Under the pieces are notes generated by a model. The model searched no databases. It was given only the letters and a program-made list of their open reading frames with translations, and was not told the origin of the DNA. From the NCBI RefSeq assembly GCF_009711135.1, contig NZ_WMIC01000011.1, positions 62,001-126,000 on the forward strand: a stretch of DNA of 64,000 bases, read 5' to 3'. Origin of the DNA: Flavobacterium sp. LC2016-01 (GTDB lineage: Bacteria; Bacteroidota; Bacteroidia; Flavobacteriales; Flavobacteriaceae). The translations under genes were made by a program, and so were the position numbers. Shown here in pieces: positions 50,848-58,703 of this stretch. The first letter of the stretch is position 1. Each line of letters starts with the position of its first letter.

Positions 50848-51453
50848 TTATTTTTTATTTTGATATAAAACAGGATTCAAATCATCATCGTTGTACATTT
50901 TCATTTGTTTGTACACTTTCATGAATTTTTCACCACTTTCAATATCTGTCAATAATTCTTCAATTGCTGTAGATAAATCTGTTCTTTGCTCTAAAAGAAT
51001 GTTTAATTTTTCCTGACATTTATCTCTGTGTTCTTGTGAAGCCTCTGCACGATTTGCTTCTTCGTTCATGTGATAAATTTTCAAAGCCAAAATAGACAAT
51101 CTGTCAAATGCCCAAGCTGGACTTTCTGAATTGATTTTTGCTCCGTCTTTTGCTTTTACAGAACTGTATTTTTGCAAAAAGTAACTGTCAATATATTCAA
51201 CCATATCAGTACGTTCCTGATTTGAAGCATCAATCTTTCTTTTTAAAGTCAACGCTGCAACAGGATCAATCTGTGGATCACGAATAATATCTTCAAAATG
51301 CCATTGAACAGTGTCAATCCAGTTTTTAAGATATAATAAGTGCTCAAATTTATCCTTTGGAAAAGGATTATTAATCGGCTGATCAACACTATCAAATTGA
51401 TGATAATCTTTGATGCTTTGTTCGAAAACAGAATATGCTAATTTTGAAAACAT
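50848..51453 (-). CDS. DUF4254 protein
   Basis: A 201-residue all-helical soluble protein of the DUF4254 family: NWIDTVQWHFEDIIRDPQID, KRKIDASNQERTDMVEYID and SPAWAFDRLSILALKIYHM are characteristic. Its function is unknown; its link to the following GT9 gene hints at lipid core or surface glycan work. The ATG at 51453 is used: an open frame reaches a GTG at 51474, but that codon lies within the -7 box TATCTTTG (51481-51474), so it cannot be in the message. Confidence 0.88.
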   Translation of the reverse strand: MFSKLAYSVFEQSIKDYHQFDSVDQPINNPFPKDKFEHLLYLKNWIDTVQWHFEDIIRDPQIDPVAALTLKRKIDASNQERTDMVEYIDSYFLQKYSSVKAKDGAKINSESPAWAFDRLSILALKIYHMNEEANRAEASQEHRDKCQEKLNILLEQRTDLSTAIEELLTDIESGEKFMKVYKQMKMYNDDDLNPVLYQNKK

Positions 51454-51473
51454 GTCTTTAATTATTAGAGACA

Positions 51474-51481
51474 CAAAGATA
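51474..51481 (-). promoter_or_regulatory. Predicted -7 box TATCTTTG for DUF4254-GT9
   Basis: TATCTTTG on the minus strand, 20 bases before the ATG at 51453. The TTG element is not evident. It fixes the choice of start codon for the DUF4254 gene. Confidence 0.5.
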
Positions 51482-51563
51482 CTTTTTATACTTTTATAGT
51501 GTGAAAAAAACTATTATTTTTTCATTTTACGTTACAAACAATCAATAATTTTAAAAATTACAT

Positions 51564-52217
51564 ATGAAAATTCATTATATATCTGAAAATAACAGCGTAC
51601 TGAATCATTTTTTAGGCCAAATAAGAAATGTAAATATTCAGAACGACAGCATGCGTTTTAGACGAAATATTGAACGAATTGGCGAAATTATGGCGTATGA
51701 ACTGAGTAAAGCTTTACCGTACAAAAATATCGATATTCAAACGCCGCTCGGTATTAAAAAAACAACTGAAATCGCATCTGACATTGTTTTATGTCCGATT
51801 TTAAGAGCCGGATTACCGCTTCATAACGGCTTTTTGAATTATTTTGATCATGCTGAAAACAGCTTCGTTTCGGCCTGCCGATTTCATCCAAATAATGATG
51901 ATGAATTTGAAATTTTAGTTGAATATCAGGCGATTTCAAACCTCAACAATAAAACGGTTTTATTGCTCGACCCAATGCTGGCCACCGGACAGTCGATAGT
52001 AGCCGTTCATGAAAAATTAATACAGAATGCCACTCCAGCCGAGTTTCATATTGTAGTGGTTATTGCTGCTCCAGAAGGTGTTGCCTTTTTAGAAAAAAAA
52101 CTTCCTGACAACTGTCATTTATGGGTTGCCGCTCTTGACGAGAAGCTCAATGAGAAAAACTATATTGTTCCTGGACTTGGTGATGCCGGTGATCTTGCCT
52201 ACGGAAGCAAATTATAA
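51564..52217 (+). CDS. upp: Uracil phosphoribosyltransferase
   Basis: A 217-residue PRTase of the Bacteroidota UPRT type. The PRPP-binding motif is VLLLDPMLATGQSIVAV (about 131-147), with LCPILRAGLPLHNG earlier and the uracil-binding C terminus YIVPGLGDAGDLAYGS. It makes UMP from uracil and PRPP in pyrimidine salvage. Its last six bases overlap the end of the convergent DUF6427-like gene, so no terminator fits between them. Confidence 0.96.
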   Translation: MKIHYISENNSVLNHFLGQIRNVNIQNDSMRFRRNIERIGEIMAYELSKALPYKNIDIQTPLGIKKTTEIASDIVLCPILRAGLPLHNGFLNYFDHAENSFVSACRFHPNNDDEFEILVEYQAISNLNNKTVLLLDPMLATGQSIVAVHEKLIQNATPAEFHIVVVIAAPEGVAFLEKKLPDNCHLWVAALDEKLNEKNYIVPGLGDAGDLAYGSKL

Positions 52218-53141
52218 CTGAGAGAAAAAAGTAAATAAACTGCAGCAAATAAGAACGTAAAACACAATTTCATTGTTTAATTTTTGCTGCATGTATTCAA
52301 CGTGACTAGACGCCATTATCGTTAAAGGCGTAATACTAAACAACAGCAAATCATTGCTTTTATTTGGTGAAATAATAAAAACAAAAGCCGCTATAAAAAA
52401 ACAGGCTACTATTTTCTTATACGAAGTATGTACAATCTGTGGTCTATTTGACAAGGTCGTTAACATTGAAAACACAAAAAATAAGGCAACGGCCACATAT
52501 ATTGAGAGCGCTCCGTTTTCGTAATTATTTTTAAAATAATCGATCCTTAAATCGGTTACGGCTCTTTTTTCAAAAAAAGCTATGGCATCAAAATGAAATA
52601 CCAGCGATACCAATAAAAAGATTAATCCTACCGCTAAAAATGCTACAAATGGCAAAACCCAGTTTCTATAATCACGTGAAACGTGAAAAATAATGGATAT
52701 AAAAACTAAAATAATAAAGAGAATACACCAAAATTGAAATAAAGAAGCTACTAAAATCCAAAAAGAAGCATCAAATATTTTTTCTTTTGAAGATTTCAAA
52801 GACTGCAATGAAATTAACCTGCGAAGTGCAAGCAATAGAAAAAAGTTGGCATAAATAACATTTGGATCGTTAAATATCGTGGGGAAAAATAAGATGAACA
52901 GCAAGTAGAAAAAAATCGCATATCCGTTGTCTTTACTGAGCCCGTTCTTTTTTGCAATAAAATTAATCAAGAAAAAAGAAGCAAAAATAAAGCACAGCAA
53001 ACTTATTTTTTGAAATCCCAAAAAATAATTTGTAAACCAAGACGGATCCTGAATTTGAAATAGAAAAAAGAAAACCAGTATTAAAATTACAACCAAAGAA
53101 TAATTTAATGGCGTAGATTTTTTAAAAACACTTGTTATCAT
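52212..53141 (-). CDS. Polytopic membrane protein (DUF6427-like)
   Basis: A 309-residue protein with about nine membrane segments (SLVVILILVFFFLFQIQDP; SLLCFIFASFFLINFIAKKN; WCILFIILVFISIIFHVSRD; ISIYVAVALFFVFSML-type stretch). The sequence is typical of a Flavobacteria family I recall as DUF6427, found between upp and a small membrane protein. No catalytic motif is recognised. It converges with upp with a six-base overlap. Confidence 0.78.
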   Translation of the reverse strand: MITSVFKKSTPLNYSLVVILILVFFFLFQIQDPSWFTNYFLGFQKISLLCFIFASFFLINFIAKKNGLSKDNGYAIFFYLLFILFFPTIFNDPNVIYANFFLLLALRRLISLQSLKSSKEKIFDASFWILVASLFQFWCILFIILVFISIIFHVSRDYRNWVLPFVAFLAVGLIFLLVSLVFHFDAIAFFEKRAVTDLRIDYFKNNYENGALSIYVAVALFFVFSMLTTLSNRPQIVHTSYKKIVACFFIAAFVFIISPNKSNDLLLFSITPLTIMASSHVEYMQQKLNNEIVFYVLICCSLFTFFSQL

Positions 53142-53161
53142 AAGGATATTTTATACTTTTG
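53132..53161 (+). promoter_or_regulatory. Predicted promoter TTG-N19-TACTTTTG
   Basis: TTG (53132-53134) and TACTTTTG (53154-53161) are spaced by 19 bases, a full consensus match. The next + strand start is at 53275, giving a leader of about 107 bases, long for this genome. The -33 element overlaps the beginning of the divergent DUF6427-like gene. Confidence 0.7.
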
Positions 53162-53274
53162 TGACTGTAAATATAATACTTGTTTAAAAGGAAAAACCAA
53201 CAAGTTGAAAAAGATTCTTTTTGAATTTTGATTCAATGCGTTAAAAACAATAATAACATATAATTTTATAAATT

Positions 53275-53505
53275 ATGACAGCTTTTTTCGAAGGAATTCA
53301 ATACTTATTTGTTAACATTTTATTTGCTCCACTTGACTTTTTACGTCATTTAGAACCAATTACTTGGTTTGGTGCAAACACTATTAACTGGATTTTCATG
53401 ATCATCTGTGCAAGTGCAATCGTTTATTGGATTAAACAATTACGCATTTTTGATGACGCCGGAACAGAAAACCAAGATACAACGGCTCACTCTTTTTTAA
53501 AATAA
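53275..53505 (+). CDS. Small membrane protein (DUF6341-like)
   Basis: A 76-residue protein with two hydrophobic stretches (GIQYLFVNILFAPLDFLRHL and WIFMIICASAIVYWIKQLRI) and a short polar tail. It belongs to a small conserved Flavobacteria family that I recall as DUF6341, usually next to upp and purD. The function is unknown. It has a strong predicted promoter and a 107-base leader. Confidence 0.82.
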   Translation: MTAFFEGIQYLFVNILFAPLDFLRHLEPITWFGANTINWIFMIICASAIVYWIKQLRIFDDAGTENQDTTAHSFLK

Positions 53506-53512
53506 AAAGTTT

Positions 53513-53534
53513 CTAACCCTCCGAAAAGGGTTAG
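53513..53534 (-). terminator. Hairpin terminator downstream of purD
   Basis: CTAACCC (53513-53519) pairs with GGGTTAG (53528-53534) around TCCGAAAA. On the minus strand it is followed by AAACTTTTTATTTT, so it more likely ends purD than the + strand gene. Confidence 0.7.
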
Positions 53535-53544
53535 AGAATTCATT

Positions 53545-54819
53545 TTATATTAGATCGAATCCGATATCTTTTCTAAAATACATCTTATCAAAGCTTAGTT
53601 TATCTATGTTTTGGTAAGATTTTTTTATGGCCTGCTGGAAATCGTCTCCATATGATGTTACTGTCAAAACACGTCCTCCATTACTAACGACATTTTCGTT
53701 ATCTAATTTTGTTCCCGCGTGAAAAACTATAGAATCTGTAATATTTTCTAAACCTGTAATTACTTTTCCTTTTTCGAAATCTTCAGGATAACCGCCAGAA
53801 ACCACCATAATTGTAGTCGCACTTCTTGGATCAATTTCCAAAGTAAATTCGTCTAATTTTTGATTCGCAACCGAAAGGAATAATTCAACCAAATCAGATT
53901 TTAATCTCGGAACCACAACTTCAGTTTCCGGATCTCCCATTCTCACGTTGTATTCAATAACGATTGGTTCGTTTTTTACATTGATTAAACCAATAAAAAC
54001 AAATCCTTTATATTCGATTCCGTCTTTTTGGAAACCTTCAATTGTTGGTTTTACGATACGCGTTTCGATTTTTTCCATCAAAACAGCATCAACATAAGGA
54101 ACTGGAGAAACTGCTCCCATTCCGCCTGTGTTTAAACCTGTATCGCCTTCGCCAATTCTTTTGTAATCTTTTGCTGTTGGAAGAATTTTATAGCTTTTCC
54201 CGTCTGTTAAAACGAAACAGCTTAATTCGATTCCGTCCAAAAATTCTTCGATAACAACTTTTGAACTTGCTGCTCCAAATTTTGAATGAACCAGCATATT
54301 TCTTAATTCCGTTTTTGCTTCTTCAAGATCCTGAATAATCAAAACACCTTTTCCTGCTGCTAAACCATCTGCTTTTAAAACGTAAGGTGGCTGCAATGTT
54401 TCAAGGAAATCACATCCTTTTTCAACTGTTTCGGCAGTAAAACTGTCGTACGCAGCCGTTGGAATGTTATGTTTCATCAAGAATTCTTTTGCAAATTCTT
54501 TACTTCCTTCTAATTGAGCTCCCAATTTTGATGGTCCAATTACCGGAATATGTTTTAAACTTTCGTCGTTTTTAAAATAATCATAAATACCTTTTACCAA
54601 CGGATCTTCTGGTCCTACTACTACTAAACTTATATTTTCTTTAAGTACTAATGCTTTTACGGCTTCAAAATCAGTTGGAGCTATTGCAACATTTTCAGCA
54701 ATTGCCGCTGTTCCTGCATTTCCTGGTGCAACAAAAAGTTTTTCGCAAAGTGGACTCTGAGTCATTTTCCAAGCAAAAGCATGCTCTCTTCCGCCCGATC
54801 CCAATAATAAAATTGTCAT
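53545..54819 (-). CDS. purD: Phosphoribosylamine-glycine ligase
   Basis: A 424-residue GAR synthetase of purine synthesis. N-terminal domain ILLLGSGGREHAFAWKMTQS and VVGPEDPLVKGI; ATP-grasp part YVLKADGLAAGKGVLI, LNTGGMGAVSPVPY and NVRMGDPETEVVVPRL. It joins phosphoribosylamine and glycine with ATP. It is monocistronic with a -7 box TATTTTTG 25 bases upstream. Confidence 0.97.
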   Translation of the reverse strand: MTILLLGSGGREHAFAWKMTQSPLCEKLFVAPGNAGTAAIAENVAIAPTDFEAVKALVLKENISLVVVGPEDPLVKGIYDYFKNDESLKHIPVIGPSKLGAQLEGSKEFAKEFLMKHNIPTAAYDSFTAETVEKGCDFLETLQPPYVLKADGLAAGKGVLIIQDLEEAKTELRNMLVHSKFGAASSKVVIEEFLDGIELSCFVLTDGKSYKILPTAKDYKRIGEGDTGLNTGGMGAVSPVPYVDAVLMEKIETRIVKPTIEGFQKDGIEYKGFVFIGLINVKNEPIVIEYNVRMGDPETEVVVPRLKSDLVELFLSVANQKLDEFTLEIDPRSATTIMVVSGGYPEDFEKGKVITGLENITDSIVFHAGTKLDNENVVSNGGRVLTVTSYGDDFQQAIKKSYQNIDKLSFDKMYFRKDIGFDLI

Positions 54820-54844
54820 GGTGTTGTTGTATTTAGTTGTGGTG

Positions 54845-54852
54845 CAAAAATA
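54845..54852 (-). promoter_or_regulatory. Predicted -7 box TATTTTTG for purD
   Basis: TATTTTTG on the minus strand, 25 bases before the purD ATG; no TTG partner seen. Confidence 0.5.
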
Positions 54853-54906
54853 CTTGCTTTTGTACGTAAAAAATAATTAAATCTTTAAAAAGTTGTTGGT
54901 TCTTTA

Positions 54907-54935
54907 TTGTTAGTAGCTAGTAAATATTATTTTTG
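54907..54935 (+). promoter_or_regulatory. Promoter for the methyltransferase-ligase pair (TTG-N18-TATTTTTG)
   Basis: TTG (54907-54909) and TATTTTTG (54928-54935) are spaced by 18 bases, a full consensus match, 15 bases before the ATG at 54951. Confidence 0.7.
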
Positions 54936-54950
54936 ACGAAAATCTAATTC

Positions 54951-55820
54951 ATGAAACATTATATAAAAACATATATTTTTAAAACTTTAAGCATTCTTCC
55001 TGATTCTTTAGGTTCTAGAATTTATCATCAACTACAAAATGTTTCTGAAAATAAAAATATTGAAGGAAAATTAAGAAGCACAGAAAATACGCTTAACATT
55101 TTAGGTTCAATTTTTTCGAGCCTAAAAATAGATTTACAAAACAAATCTGCAATTGAAATTGGTTCGGGATGGCTTCCAATATCACCTTACATTTTAATCC
55201 ATAAATATAAATTAAAAGAGGTTCATACTTTTGATATTAATGAACATTATCAAACTAAAAACCTCCTAAATTTTAATTCTCTGTTTTCAAAAACATACAA
55301 TTGTACTATAGCGGTAAATAATAATAACCAATATCCCTTACCAGAAAACGTTCATTATTTTCCATCTCAAAATATAATAGATGCTGAAATTCCTAAAGCT
55401 GATGTTGTTTTTTCGAGATTTGTATTAGAACATGTAACTCCAGAAGATATAATAAAAATCCATGAAAAATTTAAGAACTCTTTATCGAAAGGTTCTTATA
55501 TAGTACATTTTATTTCGCCTAGTGATCATAGAGCACATTCAGACAAATCATTATCACTTCAGGATTTTTTAAAGTATGGCTCTAAAGAATGGGACAGCAT
55601 ACAAACAAGATTTGATTATCATAATAGATTAAGGCTTCCTCAATATTTAGATATTTTTAATTCATTAGATTTGGAAATTGCTTATATTTCTCATGATAAT
55701 CCTAAACCAAATTCTCCGCAAGAGCAAAAATTTAGAAATCTAAAATTACATGAAGATTTCAAAAAATATTCTGAAAAAGAATTAACTGCTGGAAGTATAA
55801 ATATTGTTTTAAAAATATAA
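54951..55820 (+). CDS. SAM-dependent class I methyltransferase
   Basis: A 289-residue enzyme. Motif I is AIEIGSGWLPISPYIL (about 66-81), the acidic end of strand 2 is VHTFDIN, and motif III/IV is KADVVFSRFVLEHVTPEDI. Composition is very AT-rich compared with purD next door, as is usual for transferred polysaccharide genes. The stop shares one base with the start of the CapK-like ligase, so the two work together. It probably methylates a sugar or an acyl component of a surface glycan; the acceptor is unknown. Confidence 0.83.
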   Translation: MKHYIKTYIFKTLSILPDSLGSRIYHQLQNVSENKNIEGKLRSTENTLNILGSIFSSLKIDLQNKSAIEIGSGWLPISPYILIHKYKLKEVHTFDINEHYQTKNLLNFNSLFSKTYNCTIAVNNNNQYPLPENVHYFPSQNIIDAEIPKADVVFSRFVLEHVTPEDIIKIHEKFKNSLSKGSYIVHFISPSDHRAHSDKSLSLQDFLKYGSKEWDSIQTRFDYHNRLRLPQYLDIFNSLDLEIAYISHDNPKPNSPQEQKFRNLKLHEDFKKYSEKELTAGSINIVLKI

Positions 55821-57130
55821 TGATTCGTCTTTTTGATATTTCACTCCAATTAAATGGTTTTCCGATAAAGAAAGCTAAAACCGAATTGGACAAAATTGTT
55901 CATTTTTCTGAAGAAGAATATGCTTCGTTTCTTGAAAATAAAAAGAAGGAAATTGTTGATTTTCATCTAAAAAACAATTCTTTCTATGCCGAATTAGCCG
56001 GAAATACAACTGCCGAAAATTGGGGAAATTTACCCATTTTAAACAAGCAAAATCTCCAAAAACCGCTCGAAGAAAGGCTTTCAAAAGGTTATTCTAAAAA
56101 AAATATTTACCTCAACAAAACTTCCGGATCAAGCGGAACTCCTTTTGTTTTTGCCAAAGATAAATATTCGCATGCTTTAACCTGGGCATCGAATATTATG
56201 CGTTTTGGTTGGTTTGGAATAGATTTTAATCATTCGTATCAGGCGCGTTTTTATGGCATTCCGATGGATTTTATTGGCTATCAAAAAGAACGTTTCAAAG
56301 ATTTTCTGACACATCGTTTTCGTTTTCCTGTTTTTGATTTATCAGATGCTGTTTTAGAAAAATTTCTGAAAAAATTCAGAACAAAAAAATTCGATTACAT
56401 CAACGGTTATACAAGTTCGATTGTACTTTTTGCTAAATTTTTGGAACAGAAAAATATCATTTTAAAAGAAATCTGTCCAACACTAAAAGCTTGTTTTGTT
56501 ACTTCGGAAATGCTTTTTGAATCGGATAAAAAACTTTTAGAAAAACAATTCGGAATTCCGATTATTAGTGAATACGGCGCTTCAGAACTGGATTTAATTG
56601 CTTTTGAAAATCCACAAAGCGAATGGCAGGTAAATGCAGAAACGCTTTTTATCGAAATCTTAGACGAAAACAACAATCCTGTTCCACATGGAACAGAAGG
56701 GAAAATTGTCATTACTTCTTTGTTCAATAAAGCAAATCCTTTCATCAGATATGAGATTGGCGACATTGGAATTTTAGACGAAAAAAGCACTCCTCAAAAA
56801 CCAATTCTAAAAAAATTAATTGGTCGAACCAATGACGTTGCAATTCTCCCAAGCGGAAAAAAATCGCCAGGTTTGACGTTCTATTACGTAACCAAAAGCA
56901 TCATTGAAGATGATGGAAACGTAAAAGAATTTATCATCAAACAAACTAAAATTGATACTTTCGAAATTGAATATGTCGCTGAAAAAGAACTGGTTTCAGA
57001 ACAAATTCAAAAAATAAAAGAAGCTATTGATTTATATTTAGAACCCAATTTAAATTTCACTTTTACTCGAAAAACAGTTTTAGAAAGAACCAATCGCGGG
57101 AAACTAAAACAGTTTAAATCGTATTTATAA
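55820..57130 (+). CDS. CapK/PaaK-like adenylate-forming enzyme of a polysaccharide locus
   Basis: A 436-residue protein of the phenylacetate-CoA ligase superfamily. Phosphate loop LNKTSGSSGTPFVFAKD (about 96-112), SEYGASELDLIAFE and FIRYEIGDIGI are present. Homologues such as CapK occur in capsule and O-antigen loci, where they are thought to activate an acid for N- or O-acylation of a sugar. It is distinct from the ligase at 22480 (no zinc-type cysteines). It overlaps the methyltransferase by one base. It is the second of a two-gene operon. Confidence 0.85.
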   Translation: MIRLFDISLQLNGFPIKKAKTELDKIVHFSEEEYASFLENKKKEIVDFHLKNNSFYAELAGNTTAENWGNLPILNKQNLQKPLEERLSKGYSKKNIYLNKTSGSSGTPFVFAKDKYSHALTWASNIMRFGWFGIDFNHSYQARFYGIPMDFIGYQKERFKDFLTHRFRFPVFDLSDAVLEKFLKKFRTKKFDYINGYTSSIVLFAKFLEQKNIILKEICPTLKACFVTSEMLFESDKKLLEKQFGIPIISEYGASELDLIAFENPQSEWQVNAETLFIEILDENNNPVPHGTEGKIVITSLFNKANPFIRYEIGDIGILDEKSTPQKPILKKLIGRTNDVAILPSGKKSPGLTFYYVTKSIIEDDGNVKEFIIKQTKIDTFEIEYVAEKELVSEQIQKIKEAIDLYLEPNLNFTFTRKTVLERTNRGKLKQFKSYL

Positions 57131-57145
57131 ATATAAATAAAATCT

Positions 57146-57153
57146 TACATTTG
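57146..57153 (+). promoter_or_regulatory. Predicted -7 box TACATTTG for the ORF6N gene
   Basis: TACATTTG lies 19 bases before the ORF6N ATG at 57173. No TTG at the right spacing. It would make the ORF6N gene a separate transcription unit. Confidence 0.5.
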
Positions 57154-57172
57154 TTTTTTTAATTAAAAACTT

Positions 57173-57703
57173 ATGGAAGATCACTCTTTACTTTCTGAAG
57201 AAACAATTTCTAATAAAATATATTTTATCCGTGGTCAAAAAATAATGCTAGATAGCGATTTGGCATTGCTTTATGACGTTGAAACTAAAAGGTTAAATGA
57301 ACAAGTTAAAAGAAATCTGTCTAGATTTCCTGAAGATTTTATGTTTCAACTAACTGAAAATGAATATAATTCTTCAAGGTCGCAAATTGCGACCTTGAAG
57401 AATGGAAGAGGTTCAAACTTAAAATATCTTCCTTATGCCTTTACAGAACATGGGATTTTAATGCTCTCAAGTATTTTAAAAAGTGACAAAGCTATTCAGA
57501 CAAACATTCAAATTATGAGGATTTTCACAAAAGTGAGACAAATGCTTTTGGATACAACAGAAATTAAAGTCGATATTCTACAGATTCAGAAGAAGTTAGA
57601 AAATCACGATAAAAATATTGAATTGGTATTTTCCTATTTGGATGAGTTGACTGAAAAGAAAGAAAATGAATCTGAAAGAGTAAAGATTGGCTATAAAAAA
57701 TAA
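57173..57703 (+). CDS. ORF6N domain protein carrying an in-frame palindrome
   Basis: A 176-residue protein. The ORF6N domain covers about 10-115: IYFIRGQKIMLDSDLALLYD, KRLNEQVKRNLSRFPEDFMF, RSQIATLK, then YLPYAFTEHGILMLSSIL. The last 60 residues form a coiled coil (KVDILQIQKKLENHDKNIEL). ORF6N/KilA-N domains are DNA-binding modules of phages and mobile elements; chromosomal copies are common in Bacteroidota with unknown role. Codons 66-77, encoding NSSRSQIATLKN, form a 35-bp palindrome (57369-57403), and five related palindromes follow the stop. It stands alone inside a polysaccharide locus with its own -7 box. Confidence 0.93.
   Translation: MEDHSLLSEETISNKIYFIRGQKIMLDSDLALLYDVETKRLNEQVKRNLSRFPEDFMFQLTENEYNSSRSQIATLKNGRGSNLKYLPYAFTEHGILMLSSILKSDKAIQTNIQIMRIFTKVRQMLLDTTEIKVDILQIQKKLENHDKNIELVFSYLDELTEKKENESERVKIGYKK
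57369..57403. repeat. 35-bp palindrome inside the ORF6N coding sequence
   Basis: Arms 57369-57385 and 57387-57403 are exactly complementary (17 bp) around one central A. The core is GTCGCAAATTGCGAC. In frame it encodes NSSRSQIATLKN, where RSQ is the usual conserved stretch of ORF6N proteins. It belongs to the same family as the five palindromes downstream. Confidence 0.95.
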
Positions 57704-57706
57704 TTC

Positions 57707-57896
57707 TTTAAGATCACAAATTGTGATCTTAAAAACTTGAGGTCACAAATTGTGACCTCAAGTTTGTGATTAATTATAACAAAACGACTTGAAAAAATTG
57801 GAGGTCGCAGATTGCGACCTCCAATTCTATACGAAATTCTTCAAGGTCACAAATTGTGACCTTGAAACTTGAAGTCGCAATTTGCGACTTCAAGTT
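57707..57896. repeat. Array of five palindromes related to the internal ORF6N segment
   Basis: The whole 198-base gap after the ORF6N stop is filled by five hairpins: 57707-57733, 57733-57765, 57796-57826, 57840-57866 and 57866-57896. All share GTCRCA-R-N-TTGYGAC-like cores and 13-16-bp arms. Changes in one arm are matched in the other (only one G-T pair in the third). Read in the frame of the gene copy they give NSLRSQIVILK, NLRSQIVTSS, NWRSQIATSN, NSSRSQIVTLK and NLKSQFATSS. No flanking target-site duplication was identified. Confidence 0.93.
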
Positions 57897-57901
57897 GAAA
57901 T

Positions 57902-58669
57902 TTAAATTTTCTTTATATATTTTGGTTTGATTATCAACTGAGTAAACAAAAACCTCATCATCAACAAAACAGAAAAAACAAGATTATAACCATGGAATTC
58001 TCTGTAAACACCAAAGTTGTGTTTAATCAATTTGAATTTTGATGAAGAAATAGAATCCTTCCTAATTCTGTAAAAAGCTAACGGTTCCGGAATAGCTTCT
58101 GCCGTTTTTATTTGTTTTAAAATCGTGAGCCACAATCGCCAGTCTTGTCTTTTTTGTGACGATTCTAATTTAATTTTTCCAAAAAATTCCGCGTCGTAAA
58201 TGGCAGTTAGATTTCCAACGTAATTACAAAAAAAAAGCTGTTTATAAGTCAGTGGTACCGGAGTTTCAACTCTTCTTTTCAAATCATTTCCATCGTCATC
58301 GATACAATCGTAAAAACTAAACGTAAAAGGAAGATTCTTTGTTTTTAAAAACTGAACTTGTTTCTCCAATTTTTCAGGAAACCATAAATCATCGGCATCT
58401 AAATAAGCGATGTATTTTCCCGATGCTTTTTCTAAAGCTATATTTCGGGCAAAACCATTTCCTGAATTTTTTTCTAATCTGAATAATTTGATTCGGTTGT
58501 CATTTTGAGCAAATTCCTCAATTATAGCAACCGTCTGATCTGTTGACGCGTCATCAACTAAAATCATTTCCCAATTAGAATAACTTTGATTTTGAACCGA
58601 TTGCAAAGTTGCTCTAATGAACTTTTCAGTATTATAGGTCGGAATTAAAATAGATACTAAATCGTTCAT
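57902..58669 (-). CDS. Glycosyltransferase family 2
   Basis: A 255-residue GT-A enzyme: SILIPTYNTEKFIRATLQSV, EMILVDDASTDQTVAI, and the metal-binding KYIAYLDADDLWFPEKLEKQ. The last 40 residues are hydrophobic-basic and may touch the membrane. It adds a sugar in surface polysaccharide synthesis. It is 34 bases after the UDP-glucuronate decarboxylase gene in the same direction, so the two are cotranscribed; its 3' end meets the palindrome array. Confidence 0.92.
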   Translation of the reverse strand: MNDLVSILIPTYNTEKFIRATLQSVQNQSYSNWEMILVDDASTDQTVAIIEEFAQNDNRIKLFRLEKNSGNGFARNIALEKASGKYIAYLDADDLWFPEKLEKQVQFLKTKNLPFTFSFYDCIDDDGNDLKRRVETPVPLTYKQLFFCNYVGNLTAIYDAEFFGKIKLESSQKRQDWRLWLTILKQIKTAEAIPEPLAFYRIRKDSISSSKFKLIKHNFGVYREFHGYNLVFSVLLMMRFLFTQLIIKPKYIKKI

Positions 58670-58703
58670 TAGATTTATGATGCTTTCAGAAATGTATTAT
58701 TTC

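Noticed and set aside
57173..57703. Prophage remnant, because ORF6N domains occur in phages
   Set aside because: No integrase, structural or lysis gene nearby; neighbours on both sides are polysaccharide genes.
57707..57896. CRISPR-like array after the ORF6N gene
   Set aside because: Units are palindromes of varying sequence with irregular spacing (0-30 bases) and no constant repeat or spacer of equal length, and there are no cas genes.
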